The notes under the pieces are model-generated. The model did not search any database and was not told the DNA's origin. It was given only the letters and a program-made list of their open reading frames with translations. A program made the position numbers and the translations under genes. 64,000 nt of DNA from Aquanectria penicillioides (lineage: Eukaryota > Ascomycota > Sordariomycetes > Hypocreales > Nectriaceae), in NCBI GenBank assembly GCA_003415625.1, contig PYIU01000001.1, positions 5,084,746 to 5,148,745 of the forward strand, read 5' to 3'. Shown piece by piece: positions 1-11,276 of this stretch (positions are counted from its first letter, which is position 1; the number at the start of each line of letters is the position of its first letter).

Positions 1-481
1 ATAAATTTAGCAGGTTCCGTCCTTTCATCTTCGGTTGTGGCGCCCGCGCCCAGCGCAATGAATCCCTCCGGAGTTTGAGGCTGCTGCGGGCCCGAGACCT
101 GCAGCCGACAGCAAGATGTCAGGTCTGGGACATGGAATTAGCAGGGACCGTCGGTGCTTAGCCATCGGGGCCTTTGACTCACTCACTAGGCTTCCTAGGT
201 GACTCCTTCACTGGGAGATTCCCCGCAGCTGCCCGACCACCCACTAACATCCTCTGCAACGCGGGGTGTTCAGCGGCTTATCGAAAAATTAATTCCAGAG
301 GCCATTCCCATGTCTCTAGCTTGACTCATCACCGTTGATCCGCCTCGATCCAAGGCTCGATTCCGTCATCGTCAACTTTCCATTGGGACTAAAGAGACTT
401 GTGCTTCGCTCCTCTTTCGTCTCAATCCTCCTCTTGCTTCTCCACCACGTCGCCCTCTTCGCAAGGCGATCTCCCCCGGGT
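1..481. other. Upstream region of first gene
   Basis: No supported gene. Pyrimidine-rich stretches from about 330 to 475 resemble a fungal promoter and 5' leader for the gene starting at 482. Short open frames on both strands here are low-complexity and have no recognisable domain. Confidence 0.5.
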
Positions 482-2068
482 ATGCCGAAGAAAAGGCACA
501 TCAAATCCTTCAAGCCAACCTCGACGGCTTCTCCGACCGCGGCGTCAACGTCCAGTATCGCCGGTAAGCGCATCATCATCATCATCATCGCGTTTTTCTT
601 CCGCCTCACCCCCCTCCCTTCCAGCCATCTCTTCCGCACCCCCCCCCCCCCCCCCCCCGAAAGCCCTCTCGGCTTGCTTCCCTTTGGACCCTCCCCCAGC
701 CCTTCTAAGCTCTAACGTCCAACCTCGTGGCCGCCCGAGTCTCACAAGCCGTGCTCAGCAGATAGGTCCCAAAGGAGCGTCAACGAGCTCCTAGCAAACT
801 TACGTCGCACCTCGATTAACCCCTCCTCCGCCGCCGCACAGTCCACCCTGTCTGTAGCCGCACCGAGCGTCCCCCCAACCATCAGAGCGATCCTCCAGAT
901 ACCCGAAACTCCTGCTCCCCGCCCTCGTCGTGTTGCCCGCCAGAGGTTTGATGACAATGGCCGCCGACTCCCAGCTGGCCCCCCTCCCCCGCGAAGCTGG
1001 CTCTCCCGTCACGCTACCGACCATGGTAGCCCTGGTAGTTTGTCAAGCTCCTCAAGGTTGAATTCAAAGGGGTTGGCAGACACAGTCTTGCCTGGCACAT
1101 ACATCCCCGAACGAGGAAGTCTCATAGATATTGTGCTGCAAAAGCTGGCGTACGACTGGACCTTCCATCGAGTGTACAATCGGTATCATCTGTACTTTGT
1201 GCCTAATCACCTCAAGGCAGCCTTGATACGCTATGTTGGCATCACTAGTGAAGACGGTCTTTCTCTTAGTGATCTGAAGGCCATCCTGCTCCCGCCTTCG
1301 GACACCTTTGAGGACGATGAGACGGGGAACTCGAGCTTCTCCAACGATGAGGTAAATTACCTCGACTTATCTGGCTCTATCGGCCGCTCCCTGAAGCTTA
1401 AAGATGTTGGAGAGTTTCTCTTTCTGTCTAAAGATGAAGATCGATCAACAGAGCTCCAGGAATCTTGGGACACACCCGAGATTGTCCCTTATCTACCCAG
1501 AACACTCCTTCCAAACCTCACACATCTATCTCTCGCTTTAGACCCTCAACATTGCTCCACCGCATCCTGGAAACAGCTTCTCAGCCTCTCTTCCAAGCTT
1601 TCCTCCCTAACGCATCTAAGCCTCGCTTACTGGCCCGACCCTTGCCTCATTAGTCGGGGCCGATTGTCCACTGTCGCTTCTCCCCAAGGGAACATTCCTT
1701 ATGGCGGTACCAACCTCTACTCGCATTCCATCGATCATGACTGGAGCGAGGCTCTTCTTGTCTTGCGCCTATTCAGTAAAAACTTGTACGCTCTTGAATT
1801 TCTTGATCTTACTGGTTGTTCCCCATGGTTCAAGGCTTTAATGACCGAGTCGGAACACGATTACATCGATTGGGCAAGCAACTGGGGCAAAATCACCGAG
1901 CTGAGACTCTATACGGGCTCGATACCTGGAGAGGACGCATTGCCCTCTGAAAGAGCCAGCTTTAGGGAAGCTGTTCAGATAGCTAAGAATGTTGAGAAAC
2001 ACATTCGGCACATGAGGGCTGGAAAGGGTAGATTTATTGTTGTAGAGAGAGATCAACTAGACACATAG
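482..2068 (+). CDS. Conserved fungal protein, LRR-like (family often labelled tafazzin)
   Basis: I model two exons: 482-563 (starting MPKKRHIK) and 762-2068, joined across a 198-nt intron with GTAAGC donor and CTCAGCAG acceptor. This gives an in-frame 462-residue protein. The N-terminal third is a basic, proline-rich region containing SVNELLANLRR and PPTIRAILQIPETP, typical of a conserved ascomycete family. The C-terminal half has leucine-rich segments (LTHLSLAL, LTHLSLAYWP, LEFLDLTGC). Database members of this family often carry the name 'tafazzin', but I see no HX4D acyltransferase motif, so that name should not be read as function. It lies tail-to-tail with the ABC transporter, about 66 bp away. 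The splice site choice is inferred; the second exon is certain to be coding. Confidence 0.7.
639..658. repeat. Poly-C run (20 C)
   Basis: Twenty consecutive C residues lie inside the predicted first intron of the first gene. A long homopolymer like this is unstable in replication and in sequencing, so its length should be treated as approximate. Confidence 0.9.
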
Positions 2069-2134
2069 ATGGGTGTAATATGCCTGGAAACCAACAGAGC
2101 AACGCATGATGACCTTCTGCATACCTATTGCGCA

Positions 2135-5100
2135 TCACGAAGTTTGGTGATGTTCGCCCACACTGGCATCCCAAAGAGCTCTGAACTTGCTTGCTGACAC
2201 GAGTAACTCTTTTGGATTTCCAACTTCCATAATGGTTCCGTTCTCCATTAACACGACGCGATCGAACTCAATAATTGTGTCGAGCCGATGGGCGATGGAA
2301 ATGACCGTGTGCTCTTTGAACTGGGTTTCAACAACCTTCTTGACAACCTCCTCCGTCTTCTGATCCACACTGCTTTATACTTAGGATTTGGATTCTACTC
2401 GAGTGTATGGGGTCTGCTTCCAGCCTGTGACGTACCTGCTTGTGGCCTCATCTAGCAGAACAACCGTTCCAACCGTCTTCCGAAGCACTGCTCTCGCTAA
2501 GAAGAACAGTTGTTTCTGGCCATGGCTCAGCATATCCTCCTCGAACGACCTATCGAGGCCGCCATTTTCTTCGACCGCCTCCCATAACCCGACTAGCCGA
2601 AGCGCATCGATAATGGACTGCGTAAGGTGGGTTTGGAATGGGTCGATGTTCTGGCGGACGGTCCCGGGGAGGACGAACTGCTCCTGAGTGATGGCGATGA
2701 GACGAGCGCGGATTGTTTCTCGTGGGAGAGATGCCAGGGAGATACCATCGATAGTTATTGTACCGGACGAGGGATCGAGAAGGCGTAGAAGTGTGAGAAG
2801 CAAAGAAGATTTCCCACTTCCAGATGTCAATCAAAGATCGTCCACTGATTACCAAGCCTGGGTTGCTTACCTTCCAGTCCGACCGCAGATGCCGATTTTC
2901 TCGCCAGGTTTAATATCCAAGCTAACCCGGTCAAGAGCCCTTATCTCCTCGTTGGTTCCATATGACGCCTTCAGATCCTTGATTTGGATTCCGCCGCGAT
3001 CCGGCCACCTAGCCGGGGGCTCTTTGTTCTCTTGAGGTAGGTTTTCGTCTCCTGTTTCTTCTGAGAACTGCTTGATCCGGGCTACGGCACCGATGGATGT
3101 TTCTATTGACGTCCAGAACTGAATTAGCATATTCAATGTCTCACTAAGTCCAATCAGTTGCACCAGGGAGACACCAGTCAATCCGACGTTCACCTTTCCA
3201 CGCAGCATGACGGCGAAGCCCACGACCAACAGCGCAAGAGCTGCAGTTGTTAGGTCAAGTATAAGAACAAGCCAGCGTTGCACCATGATAAGTAAGTAGA
3301 ATGGGCGTTGAGAACGATCGACAAGGAAATTGTTTAATTCTATCGCGGCGGAAGTCCAGCCAAAGGCGCGGAGGGTTGCAAGGCCGCTGAGCGTCTCCAG
3401 GAACTGTCCATAAACAGGGGCCTTCTCTTCTAGATCAAGGAGACGGAGCTGGCGTGAAGTACGAAGGTAGCCACGCTGGAGGAAGTAGTAGATTCCGAAA
3501 AGGAACGGGAATGCGATGGCGACGTAGTAGCTTGATGCGGCCAGGAGGCCAGCTTTTGCGATGACACCAAAGAAGCCTGTTGGGCTGTTAGAAAGGGCAC
3601 CATGAATGGAGTGAAGGAGGTTACACACTGGCAAGTGTAACGACGAGACCAAGGGGGAGGTGGTTATCAACCATCCCAATATCTTGGGAGAATCTATGCG
3701 TTGTTAGGAAACCGTTCTTCAGGGGACAAACTGCTTGAAAATTATATCTAAATACCTGGTGGTGATAGATCCGAGGTCTGTATTGGTGAAAAGAGAAAGC
3801 GGAGCACTGGATATGTCAGTAAATGAATCCTATGGGTTCATGCAATCTCGTACTTCATAACAGCGGTAAGGAGTCGATGGTGTAGCACTATCCCGGATTT
3901 TGCTGCGACGACCACCAACACGAACCTGCCCATCTGTTAGGCAAAAAACGCATCTTTCGGATCATGTAGTCCACTTACCAGATGAGGATCGCAAACAAAA
4001 ATACGCCGGCTATTTGCAAGGCTGCATAAATACCAAGATAATATCCGGTTCTGGGGCTTTCACTGCTTGAATTGGCCTCAGTCCAGAACTGGAGCCATAC
4101 GGCTATATCGCTGTTAGCGGAGGTCCGCCTCAATGTCACAGAGTCTGTGCGGATGAATGTACTAACTAGGGAAGCTTTGTAAAAATGCCCAGATTATCTC
4201 TAGGGCAAGCAAACCCCCAAGAAACCAAAATCCAATACTACCAAAATAGTATCGATATACGGTCCTATCACCAAGCTGACGGCGCATGTCTGGGCCATTT
4301 TCTTGGGCTGGCTTAGACTTGGAGTTGTCGTTTGCGAGACTAGTCTCACTATTCATTTCGACAGAACCCTTGTCAAGTGAGGCAGAGGCGAAATCAGGCG
4401 TCTCTCGAATTAGGCTTTGGGTATAGCCGCCGGCATTGCGCAGAGAATCGAAGGTCCCTTGTTCGGAGAGTGTTCCGCTCCCATCCAGACAGATGATTCG
4501 ATCCGCTGAAGGAAGAAAGCTTACTTGGATACTATTAACATGAGGAAGGTGGTTACTCCCAAAAATGCTTACCAGATTGCGTAGCCAGTAGAATTGTGGT
4601 GCCCCATTGCCTAAGCAATCCAGTACGGTGAAAGAGATTTTTGAATACCATTTGTGCAGTCCGACTATCAAGCCCACTGAAAATGTCATCAAAAATCGCA
4701 ACTCGGGGCCTGGAATATATAGCTCGGGCCAGAGCCTTGAGACGATTAGCATCAAGTATCAACAGGCAGCCACTATTGACTTACAACTCGCTGCTTTTGT
4801 CCACCACTGAGAGCGAGACCCTTGCTTCCAACCATGGTCATATCCCTTTCGGGAAGCTGGTTAAGGTCTTTCTCTAGGTCGCAAGACTGAATGACGAGAT
4901 CGTAAAGATTCGATTCAAAGCGAGAGTAGCCAATGATGTTCTCACGAATAGTTTTGTTCTGCGCGGTGTGTCAACGAACACGTGAGTATTACATGTGGTT
5001 CGGGGTTCCATACTTGAAGCCAAGGGCTCTGATCACACCAGGATAGAGCTTCATTGGATATTTGTACCAATCCCGTGCTGTGTGGGACTTCTCCCAATAG

Positions 5101-7359
5101 CCCTTTGAGCAGAGTTGTCTTTCCCGAAGCCACAGGCCCAATAACCAGCCCGAATTGGCCATGTGCTAACGCGAACGTTACCTTTTGGAGAACGGGTCGG
5201 CTATCTGACCATGCGAAGGTTGCATCTGTAACATTAATAATGGAGGCTTCGGAAACCATGCTATGTCTCATCGAGGCACCGACTCTTAAAAGAGTTTGTA
5301 ACTCCACCGATGACGCATCTGGCTCGACGGGCGTTACGGCTGCCACGCTTGACTGCACTTGGCGATATTCTCGACGTGATTCCTGAACAAGAAATTTCTC
5401 GATCCTTTCAAAAGAACCGAATGCAGCGCTCATATCTAGCACGACTTCAAACATCCAAAACAAAGGCTGAGCAAGTAGGACTATGAGAGCTAGAGCAGAG
5501 AATAGTCTCGTGGCGTCTAATGTTTGGTTAGACTTTGCAGCAACGCCTTGGAACATGGCGAAGGCTACCACTGGGGATAAAAACATGGGAACCTGGGCAA
5601 CCGAGGAAGTGATACTTCCAACGATACGAAAGGGCCTAGAGGTCTTTATTTCGTCTATGCGGAGGTTTGCAATCGTTTCCGAGAGCATCAGCGCGAGGCC
5701 CGACATTTTGATGCTCTTGATGTGGCCCACCATGGCCGAGGTGATTCCTAGGGAGGGTTAGAATTCCTTCAGCGCAGTCTATAATTTGTTTATACTTGCC
5801 AACTCGTTTTTGAGTCTTGCCAAGCCAAGCGACTTGATATTTCTTTGCAAAGGGCGCAACGCTGACAGTGCCTAATAGGGCGATGAAGGAGACAATGATA
5901 GGCCCGGAGGCTGCATAGCCAATCTGAATGCTGAGTAACCAGGTAGCTATGGCAATTTGGATGGTGTTTGCCCAGAACTCATGGATCTCTCGGATAGCTC
6001 GAACGATTACATCGACCTGATTCTGTATTAGCCTCAAATGTTTCCTATCAGAAGGAGGTGTTTTACGTCAGAAGACATGAGGGTGACTGCGGCGGAATCA
6101 TCTGTTGATGTGATACTCAGCTCAGTCGCCTTGGAAAACACTGCCGAGACCAAAACTCCGCGAAGCATGGTAACAGAGCGGCCATTGCGGTGCCAGTAGA
6201 GAGCCTGTGTAAACGCGATCCCGAAATAGACAAGGCCGTATGCGACAACGAGACCGTAGCCAACAGTAGCGGGCTGGGTCAAGTCGTCAAGAAAGGCGAG
6301 GAAACGGCTGAGAACGAGAGACTGGCAGATGGTGAAGGCCAGTAGGGCGACTCGTGGGGGAATCACAGCGATTATGGGCCATCGCAAAGTGCTGATACAG
6401 CATCGAATGAGACGATGCTTCGATCTTGCTGTTGCTGAAAAGAAAGCATTTTAGTACATGTACATCACGAGTTTAAGAGTTGTTTTGATCATGAACTAGC
6501 TACTTAAGACTGAAGAATCGAACCTTTTTGCCAATGTCCCCGAAACATCCCATTCAAAGCCGCAGCACTCATATCCTCATCCAGTGTATACAGATCCATA
6601 GGCCTCAGCACTCTCCGGAAACCAGTTAGCAGGAGGGGAGTAACCCACGCGAAGACGGCCCGAGCGTACAGCCCCGCTGTAGCCTCCGGCGCATATGGCC
6701 CAGTACCAGTCACTAAGTATGATGATTTGTCCCATGCCTCAAGGACAACGAGTGTGGCTTTCAGGGAAAAGGCCGCTGTGAAGACCGCTGGAATAGCACC
6801 GTGGACGGTGCTGGATGGGATCAACCACAGGGTCCGCAACAAGGCGATGTCCATAAGCAGGGACGCAAGAAGAAAAGCATTCAGTAGGGACGATGGGCGA
6901 GGTGATTTGACATGTTCAGCATATGAAAGGGCACAGGACATCAGACTTGAAGCAAGAGAGACACAGGCAGCAGCGAGAGAGACACGATTAAACTGCGCGT
7001 TAGTAGGGCCAATAGACCAGAGTACCACAAGCACAACTTGCAACAAGGCCAGGCTGGCGATGGAGACCTGGTGGTTACTGCGTGTGAACTCGCGGTTCCT
7101 TCAACGACAAGGAGTTGGGTTGGTTCTAACTGACAAGTTTTAGAAGTCGAAGGCGATGACCGGCAATCTTGGCGTGGGCATTGCGGAGACGAAATAAACG
7201 AAAGGGGGCGGCAACGAGGAGAAAAGCGGCGGGCAGTAATATAAGAGTGGACTGTTCAAAAGTAATGGTGAAGTCGAAACCTTGGCGGCATTCTTCGTCA
7301 ACGATAGGCCCAAAAGCATCGTCGGCGGACGGTGCGCAGTGGGAAGTAGATGAGTTCAT
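2135..7359 (-). CDS. ABCC (MRP-type) full ABC transporter, multi-exon
   Basis: Full-length ABC exporter of subfamily C, about 15 exons, starting MNSSTSHC at 7359 and ending at 2135. Order: N-terminal TMD0-like hydrophobic segments, TMD1, NBD1, TMD2, NBD2. NBD1 has Walker A GPVASGKTTLL, signature LALSGGQKQR (rebuilt across an intron) and Walker B VAIFDDIFSGLD. TMD2 carries the ABCC hallmark APVYGQFLETLSGLATLRAFGW and the FSQDIGMVD segment. NBD2 has Walker A GRTGSGKSS (an intron splits it near 2873-2819), signature LSHGQKQ and Walker B VVLLDEATSSVD. All splice joins I checked stay in frame, so the gene looks intact. One intron (5748-5799) uses a GC donor. ABCC proteins export conjugates, toxins and drugs at the plasma or vacuolar membrane; the substrate here cannot be told. 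It diverges from the ABCF gene. Confidence 0.93.
5748..5799 (-). other. GC-AG intron in the ABCC gene
   Basis: Read on the minus strand, the exon ends ...CGAGTTG, followed by GCAAGT, and the acceptor is CCCTAG. Joining them gives QKRV-G-ITSAMVGHIKSIKMSGL, the expected ABCC sequence in frame. The nearby GT (GTTGGC) puts the next exon out of frame, so a non-canonical GC donor is the best reading. Confidence 0.75.
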
Positions 7360-8733
7360 GATTGTAGTGAGAGACGTTCCTTGGGTGATGAAGGAGAAAG
7401 TCTAGCGAGCCGAGGATGGGCGGGATCGGGCGAGCTTATTTATTCCAGCATCGGATAATTATCTATAGGTCCCCCGTGTTTCTGTTGTTACGGTTTGGTA
7501 TGGGCCAAGAAGAATTAGGAAGGTGATTATCAGCAGATACCTTCTGCGGTAACCGTGTCAGATGCCGCGCTTGGTAGCTTCTGCGACGAGCAAAAGTACC
7601 CTGTCTGATAGCACCAAATTGCACTCAAAAGTCCCTACGGAAGAACAATATCCCTTGCGGCGCAACCGAATCTACAATTGAAGAGTAGTCGAGCACCAGT
7701 TTCGTTTCCCCTTGAAGGGGCTTGTTGATACCAGGCCTCTCAATGATGGGGGGCCATCCTAGAGTTGGGCAACACACCACTCCAGCACTATAACCAAGAG
7801 CAACAACAAGCTCACCATAATTTTTTGGGGTCTTTTTTTTTCTTTGACGTTTCAAACCTGAGAGATAAATGTGCGAAAGTGGTTTTATGAGGGATCAGAC
7901 TTGGGAACTAACCGAGAATGACTTCTGTCGTCGGGTTACAGTAATGGATTGTTCATTCCAGTTGGGGCGGCGGTGTGCGCATCGGATTTATTGTGACCCG
8001 GGGAAGCAAAAGTCTTTCGACAGGGAAGAGCTACCTACTTAGCCGCAGTCTGCTCAAGGATGCACTCAGACTTGACAGTTGACGCCAAGATCATTCACTT
8101 GCCAATCTAAACCGTCGATCCCAAAAGGCTCAAGCGAGGAAAGGTCTGTCTCCGTCTTATCGGTGAGAAAACTGCCAAGGGGCGCCATCAAAACGGGTGA
8201 GTCACCCTTTCATGCAGTCATTTTCCTGCAATAAATACGGCATCGCTGGCCCCAACGCCTAAATCTTCGACATGACTTGCTCAATTGCTCATGTCGATCT
8301 GGATGGTCCCATAATGGAAAAAGCGAGAGGCGGTCCATTCGCGGGAATAAACCCCCCAATGTGCTATAATCTAGCGAGTCACCCGGCGTGAGTCACTAGC
8401 GATGGCTGGGCAAACAGCAAGTGTGTCTGGGGTCGAGGCGTCCTATTCGCGGCTGGCACCATCATCGGCCACCACATGGCGTCAGGTCAGAGAGCAAACA
8501 GAGCCATCGCAGGTGAGGGGAATTACGAAACATGGCACGGAAAACTTGCATCGCGAAAGGCGCACTACTTAATTCAGCCAGATGCCAGATCGGCTTCTAA
8601 TCCTGAGGCCAAAAGGGCACCGATAGCTTCAATTCAGCCAATTGCCCATCGTCATTCTTTCGTCGTCTCGTCGATACTTCGTCCATTGCCTTCGTTTCCT
8701 TCAGGCCCCGCTGAGTAACAGTTGTCCCCCGCA
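7360..8733. promoter_or_regulatory. Divergent promoter region between two ABC genes
   Basis: About 1.4 kb separates the ABCC start (7359, minus) from the ABCF start (8734, plus), so the two promoters must lie here. Small open frames (for example 7625-7855 minus and 8476-8718 plus) show no domain and are probably chance. I see no tRNA or repeat. Confidence 0.6.
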
Positions 8734-11178
8734 ATGACGTCGATTGCTTCCGAGTCTGTGGCCACCATCCTCTGCACCTCAAAGCAGACGCGATTCCACA
8801 TTGAGTCGCCCAATTATCGTGAGGTACCTGAAACCGCGTTGAAAACATGTCGCCAAAAGGCCCTTAGTCTGATGACCGCAGCTCGAAATCGATGGCATCG
8901 CCATTACCGTCACCTCCGGCGGCAAGGCACCTGGCAAGTCGACAGCGAAGGGTAAATCTAAGGCCAAACCCGAGGGTTTGGAGATTCTCTCCAATGCAAA
9001 GCTCGGGCTGAAGGAGGGCCAGCGTTATGCTCTGGTCGGTCGTAACGGAACCGGGAAATCAAGTTAGTCTCGACTCTTGCTTCCGCATTTGAGCCCACGT
9101 CTATTAACGAGCCTCGTCTCAGCCCTACTTAAAGCAATCGCAGAAAAGCTCATTCCAGGGATCCCCGAGGGAACTAGGATTGCGATTTTACAACAATCGA
9201 GGCTTGTAGAAGAAAACTCCGATGGTAAGCCCAAGTCTGAAAATGATCGGGCTTCAACCACACTAGAAGAGGTAATTGAACGAGCCACGGCAAAGCAGAT
9301 TGTTGAGCAGGAGATCAAGGGTAACAATCCTTCCAAAATCCATGTTTGATGCCCCTTCTCATTCTTTTTTTCTACTGTAGTTTTGTCCGAGGGTGTCGAT
9401 GCCTCGGACTCCTATGCCCCCGTTCGGGCTCTCAGACAGCTCAAGCATCACCGACATCAGCAAAAGCTCTTTCGTCTTGACAAGGATGCTAGGCTTCGCA
9501 GTGGCGCTCGCGGTTTACAAGCTCGAAAAGCATTGGTCGCGTACGAGAAAGTTGTTGCCGAGTCAAACGCTCTGTATGTATTCATTAGGTATCTAAAATA
9601 CCTTCCACACTAATACCGCATAGCGTGGAACAACCAAAGGAGGAGATATCCCCCGAAACTCTTCAAGAAGAGACTCAAGAAGCAGTGGATATGCTTGCCG
9701 AACTGCACATTCAGATCGATCCTGCCTATGTGGCAGATGTCGAATCTAAAGCTAAAAAGATCCTTACTGGCTTGGGATTTTCCGAAGCCCTCATGGAGAA
9801 ACCCATAACGAGCCTTTCTGGTGGGTGGCACATGCGCGCATCCCTTGCTACAGCACTGCTTCAGGAGTCGGATATTCTCATCCTTGATGAGCCTACCAAC
9901 TTCCTCGACTTGTTGGGCATCATCTGGCTCCAGCGCTACCTCCAAGCCCTGGAAGACACGGACCGTCCCCCAACCTTGATTCTAGTCTCCCACGATCGCG
10001 ACTTCATTTCTGTGTGCACTGACTTAATCCTTATCAAGGACAAACAGCTAACTTACTTTCATGGCGACTTGCCGACGTACGAAAAGTCTCAGACTGAGCG
10101 CAAGCTCTGGCTGACCAAGATGAAGGAGGCTCAGGATAAGCAAAAGGCCCACATTGAAAAGTCCATTGCCGCCAACATCAAGGCTGGCAAGGCCAACGAC
10201 GACCAAAACAAGCTCCGTCAGGCAAAGTCCCGCCAGAAGAAGCTTGACGACCGCTGGGGTTTGCAAGTCAGTCAACGCGGCGGCCGCTTCAAACTGAACC
10301 GTGATCTTGCAGGCTTTCACCTCACCGCCCGTGAGGATATCGACATCCCCCCTGAAGACCGCCCTGTTGTCATCTCTCTGCCAGAGCCGCCAGACCTGCG
10401 CTTCCCGGGTGCCCTGATTTCTCTTGAGAAGGTTGCATTTCGGTACTCGGCCAAAACTCCTCTCATCGTTCAGGACATCACCCTCTCGGTTGGCATGGGG
10501 GATCGGGTGGGCATCTTGGGCCTCAATGGCGCTGGAAAGTCGACACTTATCAAAATGCTCGTCGAAGAGACTCGACCAACTTCGGGGACTATCACTAACC
10601 ACCCCCGACTAAAACTTGGGTATTACTCCCAACACGCTGTGGAGTCGTTGCAGGCCCTTGGCCGCGAGGAGCCGGGACTCACAGCTCTTGGCCTCCTCAC
10701 TCGTGAAGTCGAGGGCCACTCGGAGGCGTTTACTGAGGGTGATCTTCGTGGCCTTCTCGGCAAGCTTGGTCTGCCCGGGCGTCTTGCTTCCGATGTGCCC
10801 ATCATGAAGCTTTCGGGTGGCCAGGTTGTCCGCGTCGAACTGGCCCGTCTGTTTTGGCGCCGCCCACACTGCCTGGTTCTGGATGAAGTCACAACTCATC
10901 TTGATTACGAGACCGTGACTGCATTGCGTGAAGCGCTGCGCTATTGGGAAGGTGCCGTTATCTTGGTGAGCCACGACAGATGGTTCATGCGTGGAGTGAT
11001 CGAAGGAGTCTTGGATGAGGATGAAGGGGACAGCGAGGACGAGGAAGACGAAGAAGAGATTATAAGAATGCGGATTGTATATAGGTTAAAGGGAGGCAAG
11101 ATGAGCGTGTTGGAGAAAGGCGTGGATGGCTTTGAACAACTCATGGAGAAGAGGGCGAGAAAACTGCTTCAGGAGTGA
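8734..11178 (+). CDS. ABCF-family ATPase (translation-type, no membrane domain)
   Basis: Five exons: 8734-8823, 8882-9062, 9123-9320, 9381-9573 and 9624-11178, summing to 738 residues in frame. The protein has two ABC ATPase domains and no membrane segment, the ABCF layout. NBD1: Walker A GRNGTGKST (joined across intron 2), signature LSGGWHMRASLA, Walker B ILILDEPTNFLDL. A charged, lysine-rich linker follows (residues rich in K/Q around 10100-10250). NBD2: Walker A GLNGAGKST, signature KLSGGQVVRVELA, Walker B CLVLDEVTTHLDYET. NBD2 has DEVTTHLD where most ABCF proteins have DEPTNHLD. Known ABCF proteins act on ribosomes (Arb1, Gcn20, New1, bacterial antibiotic-resistance ABC-Fs). The exact orthologue is uncertain; it is not an obvious Gcn20 or Arb1. 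The acidic tail (EGDSEDEEDEEE) is near the C-terminus. Confidence 0.9.
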
Positions 11179-11276
11179 AATTTTGGCAGTGTAGTCATGG
11201 CAAGCACTATGATCGAATTCGATCCCTACCAACAGCATGCTTGATATAACCCTGCATCTGATTCTCTGACAGTGAT

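Noticed and set aside
335..794. Open frames running through the poly-C run near the first gene
   Set aside because: They read low-complexity Ser/Pro sequence; the intron model 564-761 explains the region and keeps the conserved protein in frame.
7625..7855. 76-codon minus-strand open frame between the two ABC genes
   Set aside because: No recognisable features and sits in a shared promoter region.
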